From Novipirellula sp052161655 (GTDB lineage: Bacteria; Planctomycetota; Planctomycetia; Pirellulales; Pirellulaceae), in assembly GCF_052161655.1 (NCBI RefSeq), contig NZ_CP197418.1, positions 6,200,001 to 6,264,000 on the forward strand: DNA of 64,000 bases. Reading direction: 5' to 3'. The translations under genes and the position numbers were made by a program. Below are positions 7,928 through 16,520 of the stretch, piece by piece. The stretch's first letter is position 1, and each line of letters opens with the position of its first letter. The notes beneath the pieces are model-generated. The model was not told where the DNA came from. It searched no databases and saw only the letters and a program-made list of their open reading frames with translations.

Positions 7928-10036
7928 GTGCGCCCAGTATGGGCGTGATCTTGTGGGGTGCAAGTCCCTTGTACTTAGGTCCCGTTTCTTTCAGGCAGTT
8001 ACCATACCAACTGAAATTTGAACGAAAGATCAGTACGAGGCTCTAAACTTAGCAAATGGGGCAACTGCGCCGGAGGTGACGAGCCGTGAAAAAGAAGCGT
8101 GCGAATGTGACCGTAAATCTGGCTAGCCGCCGCGAACAGTTTCGTTCGAGCAACAACCGAATCGGACGAGCTTCAACGCTTAAACCGTCGCCAGCCACAT
8201 TCACGCCAAGACCCGCGTTTGCTACGAACAGAAACCCGATAGGAGGCCGACGTCTACAGGCCCGTCGCGGAGCGATCATTGAGATCGCAGCAGGCTGCTG
8301 ACTGCGAAACCGAACCGGAAGCCCGGCGGATGCCTTGGAGAAACACGGGGCGCAGGTAGATCGGGAGCTTGGGCGGGGACAGATCACGAAAACCCTTATC
8401 CGGGGAGAACTTCTAGCGTACCCGTGAGTAGGGCTTGCCCGAAAGGCGGGGCGGAATGCGGTAACGCATGACGTGCCTGGAGAATGCAGCAGAAGTTGTA
8501 GTACCGATCCGCCAAAATCCAATGGCGGCGGGAAGAACCGAACGTCAACAGTCATGAAACGAACCACCGATGACCTCAGAGCACACGATCGCAGAACAAC
8601 TTGTCTTCGATTTCGTCGAAGCGGATGACGCTGCGCCAAAGATCCCGACGGATGATTCGGGTCTGGCGGTCATCGAGAAGTCAGCCTTGGGCGATGATGC
8701 TCACAATTTGATGGAAGCAATTGTCGATGAAGTCAACATGGAAATGGCTTGGGCAAGAGTGAAGGCCAACCGTGGAGCCCCAGGGCCCGACGGAATTACG
8801 GTCGACGACTTTCCCGAGTGGTTTGCTCCGCGTTGGCAAAACATTCGCCGACAACTACTCGATGGCATCTATCGTCCGGGCCTGTCCGGCGGGTGGCCAT
8901 TCACAAACCCGATGGCGGCACGAGAGAGCTCGGAATTCCAAACTTGCTCGAACGCGCCATCCAGACCGCCATTTTGTGAGTCCTCACGCCGATCTTCGAT
9001 CCAGGATTCTCGGAATCGAGTTTCGGTTATCGACCTTATCGCTCGGCGCAAGATGCAGCCAAGCAGGTACAGAAGATCATCCGCAGCGGTCGACGCCGAT
9101 GCGTCGATATGGATCTGTCAAAGTTCTTTGATCGAGTCCAGCATGACGTGTTAATGGCACGCGTGAGCCGCAAGGTTCACGACAACCGACTGCTAAAGCT
9201 GATTGGACGCTACCTGCGCTTTCGGAGTGATGATCGATGGAGTATGTCAACCAAGCGAAGAAGGAACGATGCAGGGCGGTCCGCTCTCACCACTCCTTTC
9301 CAACATCTATTTGGATGATCTGGACAAGGAGTTGAAACGGCGCGGATTGCCTTCCGTGCGGTATGCGGACGACTTCGTGATCTTCACAAAGTCCGATGTA
9401 GCTGCGCATCGTGTTTACGCGAGCGTTGAGCGATTTCTGGCGCTGACGTTGAAACTGCAAGTCAATCACGTCAAGAGCAACGTCTGTAAGACGCAAACGC
9501 TTGAGTACGTGGGCTACGAATTTCGTGGCTATGGCGGACAGTTTCGCGTGAGTCGAAAGAAGCTCGACGTATTCAAACGGCGTGTCTCGGAAATCTTTCG
9601 TAGAAACCGAGGCATATCGATGAAGAAGCGTTTCGCGGAGTTTCGTTCTTACGCAATTGGTTGGCTTGGGTATTTCCAGTTAGATCAAGTCAAGACAACA
9701 TTCAGTACGCTCGACAAGTGGCTTCGGCGACGGGTTCGGGCATGCTACTGGAAGCAGTGGAAGAAGTCGAAAACATGGCTTCGCAACCTGATGTCATTAG
9801 GCTTGTCGTACCGGGACGCCCGTCCGTTCGCGTTTAGCGGCAAAGGCCCATGGCGTCTATCCAAGACGTCGGGAGTCCAACGTGCGTTATCGAACGAGTA
9901 CCTGAAAAGCGAAGGCTTACTGAGTCTATTAGAGCGTTGGCAACAGCTTGCATCCTCGCGGCGAATCGCCTAGTGCGGACCCGCATGCTAGGTGATGTGG
10001 GAGGGGTCCCGGAGCAATCCGGGCCCCTATCCCGAT
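7928..10036 (+). mobile_element. Group II intron
   Basis: The 5' end gtgcgcccagtatgggcg matches the group II GUGYG start, followed by the conserved 'ttgtggggtgcaagtccc'. At the 3' end, cctagtgcgg-acc-cgcatgctagg (9969-9992) folds as domain V, and a domain VI hairpin (ggggtcccgg/ccgggcccc) with a branch-type bulged A ends in cccgat at 10036. The element is 2109 nt, typical for an ORF-bearing intron. It lies antisense to the cassette genes, the orientation reported for group IIC-attC introns. Its structural class was not determined, and splicing is doubtful in trans-less form because its own reverse transcriptase is broken. Confidence 0.85.
8570..9973 (+). pseudogene. ltrA: Group II intron reverse transcriptase/maturase, disrupted
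   Basis: Reverse transcriptase and maturase needed for intron splicing and mobility. Homologous segments run in order across three frames: 'RVKANRGAPGPDGITVDDF', then a -1 shift near 8881, 'AIHKPDGGTRELGIPNLLERA', an in-frame TGA at 8977-8979 where a Gln codon is expected, 'DMDLSKFFDRVQHDVL', a second shift near 9220, then GTMQGGPLSPLLSNIYLD, the catalytic YADD motif and domain X (WLRRRVRACYWKQWKK). There is no HNH endonuclease domain. Three independent lesions make it non-functional unless the intron is helped in trans. Confidence 0.85.
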
Positions 10037-10190
10037 CATACTCTTAGGTGGACTAAATGATTTGCAAATTAGAAAATGGCTTCTCTCGCCGTAATTCACG
10101 AGCTGAATCACGAAGACTCGCTCACCTGCTTTCTGGTCGTAACCGACGATGTGGAGACCGCGGTTCGACAATACAAACGAAAGAAGCCAA

Positions 10191-11509
10191 ATGAATTCAA
10201 CAACAATCTCAGTCTCGACTACAGCGAAAAATCGAGTGACCCCCGAGCAGCTCGCTTTCTCCGCGGTTCGGATCGTGAACGTCGCTTTCGACGTCGGCAG
10301 TGAATCGCTGCACTGGGCGATGGAACTGCCTGATCAGACACTCAGCGGCAAGTGCGACAATACGAGCTGCGACATCCGCACGGCACTCAGGCAGATCAGC
10401 GTCAAAGCGGCAAAACACGGCTACGGTGAATTTCGCGTCATCTGTGAATCAACCGGCATCTATCATCGACGCTTGCTGCAACTGGCCGGCAGTCTGGGCA
10501 TGCGAACCTGCCTGGTGCATGGCGAAGCGGTTGCCAAGTTCCGCACGATTCAGTTCGCTGACCATGGTAAGACCGACGACAGGGACCCGCGAGCGGCACT
10601 GACGGTTGCCAAAGTTGGCAAACTGATCCGAGACCGCAAGCTCGACATGCTCTACGCACAGTTGCGTGAACTTCACCGTCTGGTGCATCGCTGTGAAGCA
10701 CGCATCAAAGTCGCCAAGTGTGAACTGCATGCGGATCTGCGGAACCTGTTTGCCGATCTCCGCTTGGACAAGTCGGTGCTGTACGGGCCAACCGGGCAAG
10801 CCCTGGTCGAAGAGTTCGCCGGTAACCCTCATCGAATCGTTGCGGCGGGCGAGGAAGTCTTCTGTGCTGCGATGAAGGCCCGCTCCAAGCACACCAAGCA
10901 AGCAACCCTGAAGAAGATCTGGAACGCGGCAGTTGAATCCGCTGATGACGATAACGATGGCCTGGCCGCAACACTTGCCGAAATCCAAGCCGCCGCCGTG
11001 CAGCAACTTTATGCGGAAATCACCGCGTTTTTGCAGCAGCGAGGCGAACTGGAACAACGGATGCAACAGCTCTAATTGCAGCTGCAAGCCGACGATGCCC
11101 GATTGCCGAGCCCGTGCAAAGGCGTCGTCACGCTGCGGTTGCTGTCGCGACTGGTGGCCGAGATCGGACCTCCAGATGACTTTCGCACGCTGCCGCAGTT
11201 GATGCGTTACGCGGGATTGAATCTGTGCGAACGCCAAAGCGGCAAGGTCGGACGAAGATTAGTCGTCGCGGCCGGAGGGAACTGCGTTACGTGCTGAACC
11301 TGATGGCGATCCCGCTGGTCGGGCGTCAGAAACTGTTTGGTGACTACTACTGGAAGAAGAAGGAGACCGACAAGATGCCGGGGCAGAAGGCGAACGTGTG
11401 TGTGATGCGGAAGATTTTAAAAATGTTCTTTGGCTGGTACCACAGCGGAAAACCGTTTGATCGAGAACGCGTGTTCGTGATGGCCAGCGAGTACAGCAAA
11501 GCCGCTTAG
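10191..11509 (+). pseudogene. IS110-family transposase, disrupted
   Basis: DEDD transposase of the IS110 family. Visible are 'NVAFDVGSESLHWAM' (first Asp), 'VICESTGIYHRRL' (Glu) and 'FADHGKTDDRDPRAA' (Asp pair), then the C-terminal Transposase_20 region 'LPQLMRYAGLNLCERQSGK' with the helix-hairpin 'SRRGRRELRYVLNLMA'. A TAA at 11073-11075 interrupts the frame between the domains, and a one-base loss near 11243 shifts the frame inside the C-terminal domain. It lies 155 nt past the intron. Element ends were not found, which is usual as this family often lacks terminal inverted repeats. IS1111-type relatives are known to target attC sites. Confidence 0.8.
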
Positions 11510-11890
11510 AGCACCGCCTAACAAGCCCCATCGATTAGCAAACAAAACATTAACTCAACCATGGAGGCCCCTTTTTTCGATCCGCTATCGAACCATGGCG
11601 ACCGGTGATGACCACCATGCCATCATCAGTTGAGCGTGAAAGCGAGCAACATGATCGGTGCACCCTGACCGGGCCATCCGTGCCTGAGTCCTGTCACACC
11701 GGTTGCTTTTTATCTTACGACATGGCCAACGAGTAAGCTCAATGCCGCTCCCTTAGAGAGAGCCCAAATGCGAACTTCGCCAGTGTAGGATTCGGTTCGA
11801 GACGTCTGATCGAAAGGACGCACCAGCGAAGTCAAAAAAAAGTGCAAGAAAGTTGCGAGGCGGAAGTGGGAAAATCACTCTGCGAAGCCA
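11510..11890. other. IS110 right flank and cassette remnant
   Basis: No intact gene. The motif aaccatgg occurs twice in + orientation near 11560 and 11595, resembling attC arms read in the opposite direction. On the minus strand a GTG at 11878 lies 13 nt past the attC core at 11892-11899 and opens only about 41 codons before a stop near 11753. It may be the start of the cassette gene destroyed by the insertion. Confidence 0.4.
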
Positions 11891-11891
11891 A

Positions 11892-11998
11892 GTTCAAACG
11901 AGCATCGCGGCTTAACGCGAGCTCGAAGAATCGGCTCGCTTGCCGCCAGTTAAAAATTCCGCTTGACAAGCAAGCGTAAAGCGATGGCATGGTTACGT
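11892..11998 (-). other. Probable attC recombination site
   Basis: Minus strand: R'' cgtaac, spacer catgc, arm catcgctttacgc, loop, arm gcgttaagccgcgatg, short spacer ctc, R' core gtttgaac. The catcgc and ttacgc segments pair, with extra bases in one arm. The R'' half (11992-11997) lies next to the stop of the gene at 12007. The central loop contains a second gcgagc/gctcgc hairpin. Confidence 0.5.
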
Positions 11999-12006
11999 GG
12001 TCTTTG

Positions 12007-12573
12007 TTACGCCCACCAAACGCGTGACGCGAAATCGTCACCAAGCAATGTAGCAAAAAAGTAGTAGCCATGAGCAATCGCAGCAATTGATCCAATGGCG
12101 ACAACGAATCCTCCGGTCCAAACGAATCGTTTTGACTCCGATGATTGCGAAAGCGAAGCAATCGTAAAACCCAGGAGAGTTCCTGGGACGACGTAGTTCA
12201 TCGTAAATGAGATCACACGATTGTATGGAATTAGGTCGAGAACAAATGATTGGCGAAGTAGTAGTTCGACAGTTGCGGCGGTAAGAGCGACATGGACGAC
12301 GAGTAGCGTACCCGCAGCGATGATCAATTGGCCAATTCGGTCCATTGTCACGCGTCGTCGAATCATCATCACGACCGCGATCGGCAGCAACGTCATGCAA
12401 ACAGCCGGAAGCATCACGACAAGTTGAAGTCCGACAATGCCACGAAACGCGTATGCGGCAATAACGACAGTTGACGTGAGAATTCCGAACGCATAGCGGG
12501 ACGATGTCGACAGCGATTCGTCACGATCGAGAGAGGTTGGTTCGTAAGGATTCGTTGCGTTCAATTCGTCCAC
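12007..12573 (-). CDS. Multi-pass membrane protein (cassette gene)
   Basis: 188 aa from GTG 12573, beginning 'VDELNATNPYEPTS', the 'NPYEP' N-terminus seen in many small planctomycete membrane proteins. Five hydrophobic segments follow (about residues 27-46, 48-70, 80-105, 120-140 and 150-175). No function recognised. A longer frame to 12633 would run through the whole right half of the attC at 12571-12665, so GTG 12573, which overlaps the R' core, is preferred. Its stop is 8 nt before the next attC. Confidence 0.65.
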   Translation of the reverse strand: MDELNATNPYEPTSLDRDESLSTSSRYAFGILTSTVVIAAYAFRGIVGLQLVVMLPAVCMTLLPIAVVMMIRRRVTMDRIGQLIIAAGTLLVVHVALTAATVELLLRQSFVLDLIPYNRVISFTMNYVVPGTLLGFTIASLSQSSESKRFVWTGGFVVAIGSIAAIAHGYYFFATLLGDDFASRVWWA

Positions 12574-12665
12574 ATAACGACCGGCATCACCGGGCGGGGA
12601 GAGTAAAACTGTCCATTTCAAATTCGGCCGCAAGCCCCGCTCCGTGTGAATGCCATGGTTATCCC
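12571..12665 (-). other. attC recombination site
   Basis: Minus strand: R'' gggataac, spacer catgg, arm cattcacacggagcgggg, loop, arm ccccgcccggtgatg, spacer ccggtc, R' gttatgtg. The two arms pair over about 13 bp with extra bases only on the R'' side, the outer ATAAC/GTTAT pairs, and the spacers do not. This is one of the three clearest sites. Confidence 0.8.
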
Positions 12666-12685
12666 AAGCATTTCCTCAGTCCGAG

Positions 12686-13153
12686 CTAGCCCGGCATGTC
12701 ATGGTCTACAAACCTGTTCCGTTCTCCCATGAACAGTTGCAAACCGTGGTCAAGAAAGGCGTCGTCCGCATTAAACCAGAATGTAGCACGTGGTTCAGGA
12801 TGCGTGGTAACGCCTTCAAGTTTTAGCTTCCGGGTTAGCTGTTCGACCGTGATCGGCTTTCTTCCCATGCGGAACGTTTCGTTGTACGTCGGAAAAATGT
12901 TTCGCAAAACATATGCGTACATTTTCGTTTGGATCGCTGGGAAGTTTTCAACGATGCGTCGAGCGCGGACGATACACGGTCGCAATTGGCCACCACTGTC
13001 GGTGTAGAGTGTGACTTCCACACGGCGGCCACCGAGCCTCGCTGTTGCTTCGTATTCGTCTTTGCCGTCGAGCGCTACCGTGAATGCAAGCGTTCCCAAC
13101 ACGGGATCATCAATCACATCGGGAAGACTCGAATTTCGCTTGTACTTCGGCAT
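12686..13153 (-). CDS. Hypothetical protein, DUF2262-like (cassette gene)
   Basis: 155 aa, soluble. It has a 'DDPVLGTLAFTVALDGKDEYE' opening and a C-terminal 'FWFNADDAFLDHGLQLFM' stretch ending 'FVDHDMPG', reminiscent of the DUF2262 family, members of which occur near polymorphic-toxin immunity genes. The family assignment is by eye and tentative. ATG 13153 lies 15 nt past the attC core at 13168-13175; the next attC starts 21 nt after the stop. One gene, one attC: a textbook cassette. Confidence 0.7.
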   Translation of the reverse strand: MPKYKRNSSLPDVIDDPVLGTLAFTVALDGKDEYEATARLGGRRVEVTLYTDSGGQLRPCIVRARRIVENFPAIQTKMYAYVLRNIFPTYNETFRMGRKPITVEQLTRKLKLEGVTTHPEPRATFWFNADDAFLDHGLQLFMGERNRFVDHDMPG

Positions 13154-13167
13154 GACGAGACTTCAGT

Positions 13168-13260
13168 GGGATAACGGCGGAATTCACGGGGGACGGGCGA
13201 AAGACTTTTAAGCAAACCATTAAACACTGCTCCCGTCCTCCCGTGCAATTCATGGTTCGT
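13168..13260 (-). other. attC recombination site
   Basis: Minus strand: R'' cgacgaac, spacer catg, arm aattgcacgggaggacggg, loop of about 38 nt, arm cccgtcccccgtgaatt, spacer ccgcc, R' gttatccc. The arms pair over about 17 bp with a single extra G on the R'' side, exactly the extrahelical base that directs integrase strand choice. The stop codon of the upstream gene lies inside the site. Confidence 0.85.
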
Positions 13261-13708
13261 CGATCTTGCCTGAAACTTTAGGTTGCGAGATGGGATGGCC
13301 ATCAACACTGATCCACCCGAATCCGTCACACACCCAGCATACAACATCGGATTCCATCATTGGCATTCGTGACCATCTCAGGCCGTGACATTGATCGCAT
13401 TGTTGCGATCCAGGAACTGGCTTTGGAATCAAGTCAGTCAGGCGCGGCAGACGAAGGCTACGCGCGCCAATGGTCACGTATCTTCCGATGTCGCGTTGCC
13501 GGTCTGTGAATTCAGGTTCGGCATTAGCAGCGTAGTCCCAGATCAGAATGCGGCCGTCAAGTGTCAAATAGACCGCCGGCCCAAGTCCGTGGGTCAGCAC
13601 TACAGCATCGTACTTGAGCAGGTTTTGATCGGGGTGCGGACGTTCGAGTTGCTCTTGCTGCTTAGTGACAAGTTGATCTCGCAATTGGGCAGGAATCGCT
13701 AGCATCAT
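13250..13708 (-). CDS. Hypothetical protein with paired CxxC motifs (cassette gene)
   Basis: 152 aa, soluble. The first 100 residues are unrecognised; then CDQCHGLRW (about 106) and CWVCDGFGW (about 126) form a DnaJ-like zinc-binding pair, the second such protein in this array after the one at 2114-2761. ATG 13708 (followed at once by a second ATG) lies 7 nt past the attC core at 13715-13722. The stop TGA is embedded in the following attC. Confidence 0.7.
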   Translation of the reverse strand: MMLAIPAQLRDQLVTKQQEQLERPHPDQNLLKYDAVVLTHGLGPAVYLTLDGRILIWDYAANAEPEFTDRQRDIGRYVTIGARSLRLPRLTDLIPKPVPGSQQCDQCHGLRWSRMPMMESDVVCWVCDGFGWISVDGHPISQPKVSGKIDEP

Positions 13709-13714
13709 TTCATT

Positions 13715-13805
13715 CGACGAACGGTACCGATCACCGAGGACCGAGAGTTAAGCATCCATTCGTGAAAACGATCCACCGGTTTTTCGGTGCATCGGATGGT
13801 TCGCC
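13715..13805 (-). other. attC recombination site
   Basis: Minus strand: R'' ggcgaac, spacer catcc, arm gatgcaccga, loop, arm tcggtgatc, spacer ggtacc, R' gttcgtcg. GAAC/GTTC cores and gatcaccga arms pair, with one extra G on the R'' side. The 3' flank gaaccatccgatgcac recurs at about 6308-6323. Confidence 0.8.
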
Positions 13806-13811
13806 ACGTTT

Positions 13812-14393
13812 TCAATGGTCGGGGCGTCGAATTGAATCGGATTGATGGCGTTGCCAAACCAATAGGTAAATATTCGCCACAAGCGGTGGTGTGTGTGGCA
13901 TCCATTCTATGTGATACGTCTCCGGAGTGTTTGCGTCGATGGAATATTCAAACGAGCCCATTTTGAGGTCACCATGTAGTACGATGTCGAGCCCATCGTC
14001 AGTGAATGCAATACGTTCAATTCGAGCACCGAGCGGCGCATGGTAGCAATGGACACCATGATTTGCGCCAAACGTGTACAGGGCAACTCCGTCACCGCTC
14101 TCGGTACCATCCGTAACTGCGGCACGTTCGATCTGTGCAACCCGCGATTGATCGTCGAAAATTAACTCCGGGATATCGCGTGCAGAATCTTGGACGCGTG
14201 ATTTCGCAGAAGACTGACCGAAAGCCTGAACAAGCCACGGGAGTGGAAGCGTATCACCAGTTGTAAGGGCGTCGTGATACCAACGAAGCACTTCGGCCTG
14301 GCGCTTGCTGCGTTGGTAGCCCCAAAATGCGAGTGCCACTCCGAACAGGAGTGGAATTGTGAAGACGAGCGTGCGCAGCGAGAAACGTCTCAT
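13812..14393 (-). CDS. Membrane-anchored hypothetical protein, first cassette
   Basis: 193 aa with one N-terminal helix (about residues 9-27, after 'MRRFSLRTLVF') and a soluble remainder probably outside the membrane. 'FSLRTLVF' is a recurring planctomycete membrane-protein leader. No catalytic motif recognised. It is the cassette nearest the integrase, so it is most likely the last acquired and the best placed for an integron promoter. ATG 14393 lies 9 nt past tggcgaac (14403-14410), the presumed attI/cassette junction core gttcgcca. Confidence 0.7.
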   Translation of the reverse strand: MRRFSLRTLVFTIPLLFGVALAFWGYQRSKRQAEVLRWYHDALTTGDTLPLPWLVQAFGQSSAKSRVQDSARDIPELIFDDQSRVAQIERAAVTDGTESGDGVALYTFGANHGVHCYHAPLGARIERIAFTDDGLDIVLHGDLKMGSFEYSIDANTPETYHIEWMPHTPPLVANIYLLVWQRHQSDSIRRPDH

Positions 14394-14402
14394 ATCGAAT
14401 GT

Positions 14403-14545
14403 TGGCGAACGAAGTAATTATCGCCGGTTGTGGTGGCGATAAGCGGGGCCTGGGGCTGTTATCGCCGGTTGGACCTTCGGCTCCCTCGGTGACACGTGGA
14501 GTGTTATCGCCGGTGCGAGGGAGTGTTATCGCCGGTTGGCGTTTG
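14403..14545 (-). other. attI-like region with repeated integrase-site motif
   Basis: Between the first cassette and the integrase lie four direct copies of ttatcgccgg (14418, 14459, 14504 and 14526; the last three preceded by g) and one shorter inverted copy, gcgataa (14436-14442). Class 1 attI sites likewise carry direct repeats bound by IntI next to the crossover site. The junction core gttcgcca on the minus strand (14403-14410) matches attC R' cores in the array. Assignment rests on position and repeats, not on known attI sequence. Confidence 0.55.
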
Positions 14546-14610
14546 CTGAATATGAGGGGACTTAATTCTTGGGTCAAGCAAAATTGTAAGCTAATTTTCC
14601 ATCCGAGGCA

Positions 14611-15806
14611 TTGACCTGTGATGCAGCCATGCAAAGAATCAGCAAAGGTAGTGCTGCGGCGATGCGGATGGCGGTAAAAACGATTCAGCACTCAGAAATG
14701 CCACCCTGCTTTGAATGGCCGTGGGAGTGGGCGATGACCTTTGCTGTGGGGCCACCGCAACCGGGACGGAATCTGCTCCACACGACCGATTTGGCCAGTT
14801 TCTCTTTGCCCAATCGGGTGATTGCAAAGGCCAATTCCATGGCACGCCTTAGTCAGTCGAGAACCACGTGGCGCGAGGAACGTGACAAGTGGGCGAAGAT
14901 TTGGTTCGAGAAACTCAGTCGGTTTCATGGTCGCAAGCCCCAGGCGACTTGGGAATTCACCGCCGACGATGTGATCGCCTTCCTCCGCGACCACCTGCGG
15001 CGCAAGTCGCCTGCTTGGAAACGCCTGAAATCATTCAGTCCCTAATTTCCTATCGCCGTTACGTTCAGGCGTCTGCGTTTGATGACCTGAAGTTCATCCA
15101 AAGCAAACTCGAAGAACTCGCCCGAGCTGAGAAGGTTAAGGAAGCGAGATTGCAGGAAGCGGGTGAAGGGACGACGGAGGAAATCGAGGACGTCAGTTCA
15201 CATATTTTTCGCCTTAGTTTTGTGACCCATTTACTGCGTACGGGAACCGACATTTGCACGATCCAAGAGTTGCTTGGTCACGCAGATATCAAGACGACTC
15301 GGATCTACTTGCACTCGCTCAACCGCGAGGATGTGAAGGTGGTTAGTCCGCTGGACCGGATGAACTCGAGTCGTCAAACGGTTCCCGCGAACCGCGGAGC
15401 GAACGCCTCGGACACCCAAGACGCGGCGCAGCAAGACGCCAGCACCGAACGCGGGCCAGCCCAATGTGAGCCATCCCAATGCAGGCCAGCCAAATACGAG
15501 CCAGTTGCCCGCTCCGACTGCGAGCAAGCGCACCCTCAGGGTGGCATGATTCCCCAGAACGCCAACGTTGCTGGCCAAGTGTCGGCGTTGGCGAGTGCGC
15601 TTTCGTTAACCGCAGGTCACTCGCGGCAGAGACTCAAAGCGGCCCCATGCCATCGAGTGCCCCAACGCGCCCAGGATCGGGAACCATCACATGCAGCGTC
15701 ACCGCCAGGGGCACCCCAAAAACGGTTGAGGTGGTGGACCACGGTGGCGAACTGGGGGTTCCCGCGAGCATCCGTGTCGGTGGGTTGTTTCTTGTCATGC
15801 AGTTGA
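14611..15806 (+). pseudogene. intI: Integron-type tyrosine recombinase, decayed
   Basis: Site-specific recombinase that would join attC to attI. The N-terminal SAM-like part ends 'FTADDVIAFLRDHLRRKSPAWKRLK'-like sequence at 15027, then one A is missing and the frame resumes as 'IIQSLISYRRYVQ'. The C-terminal part has HIFRLSFVTHLL (HxxR), 'TIQELLGHADIKTT' (His) and 'RIYLHSLN' (nucleophile Tyr). 'PLDRM' closes the core, a wording characteristic of IntI rather than phage integrases. Roughly 100 residues with the first catalytic Arg are absent between about 15180 and 15200. After 15360 the frame runs on as low-complexity sequence unlike any integrase. Frameshift plus deletion make it inactive. 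The start is uncertain; it could be ATG 14698. Confidence 0.75.
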
Positions 15807-15840
15807 TCGACGCTGCGAGTGTGCGTGGGAGGGGTGAGGA

Positions 15841-15879
15841 GTTGGGAGTTGGGAGTTGGGAGTTGGGAGTTGGGAGTTG
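15841..15879. repeat. 7-bp tandem repeat
   Basis: Five full copies of gttggga plus gttg in a row, a simple repeat downstream of the broken integrase. It may be a slippage product; no regulatory role is evident. Confidence 0.9.
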
Positions 15880-15882
15880 AAA

Positions 15883-16520
15883 AAGATAAATTGACAATTG
15901 CAAATTTGAAATTGGTGCGCTTGATGACGAGCCTGGAAGGGAAATAGGAAAAAATCATTGAACAGGAGGTAAGGGAGATAACAGAGAAAGTGGTGAACCA
16001 TGACTCCGTTTCCTCTGTGCCCTCCTGTTCAAACAGACCGCGCAATCATTGCTCTCGTTTGGTGGTGGAGAGTTGGTTGCTCGGACGAGATTAGGATTAA
16101 GAGTACGATTAAGAGTTCAGTCGGGCGGGATCTTTAGCAAGATTCACTACGGAGGGTGGCGTTGGTAGCGGCTGTTGGGGCGAGTCGGACCGGACGCGGA
16201 ATTGATGGGCGGTGCGAGTGAGCCGGAGGCAGGCCTTCACCCGGACGAGGCCTAATGGGCCCGTCCGACCTCTCCCGTGCTGCGCTCGGGAAAGGTGCAG
16301 ATGGAAGTGGTGAACGTATTGTTTCACATTCGATTTTTGAGACGCCCGGAAGACAGTTGCTATTTTGTCAGACGCTGGTGATACGTCGAAACACTTTGCT
16401 CGCTACACGACCGCTGGCTACGGGGACGTCGGGGTGGGTGCGTTTCGTTGATGAGGTTGGTGGGTATGATAGGAAAGGCGGCTATTCCATCATCGACACC
16501 TTCTCTCGTCTGACATTCGC
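15883..16520. other. Noncoding stretch after the integron
   Basis: No convincing gene on either strand. It contains near-inverted 'gaacaggagg' (15960) and 'cctcctgttc' (16020), which flank about 50 nt and could fold. The next gene starts at 16521. Confidence 0.5.

Noticed and set aside
8049..8639. A 196-codon minus-strand frame within the intron 5' domain
   Set aside because: It is rich in Arg, Ser and Pro, has no domain, and lies antisense to conserved intron RNA and the RT start.
10449..11237. A 262-codon minus-strand frame over the IS110 transposase
   Set aside because: A shadow of the transposase; no family similarity and it ignores the conserved + strand motifs.
15836..15882. Tandem repeat as a promoter or iteron
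   Set aside because: The 7-bp repeat is simple-sequence in type and lies downstream of the gene, with no replication gene nearby.
15617..16045. A 142-codon minus-strand frame with repeated 'PTPNSQL'
   Set aside because: It is the translation of the 7-bp tandem repeat, not a conserved protein.
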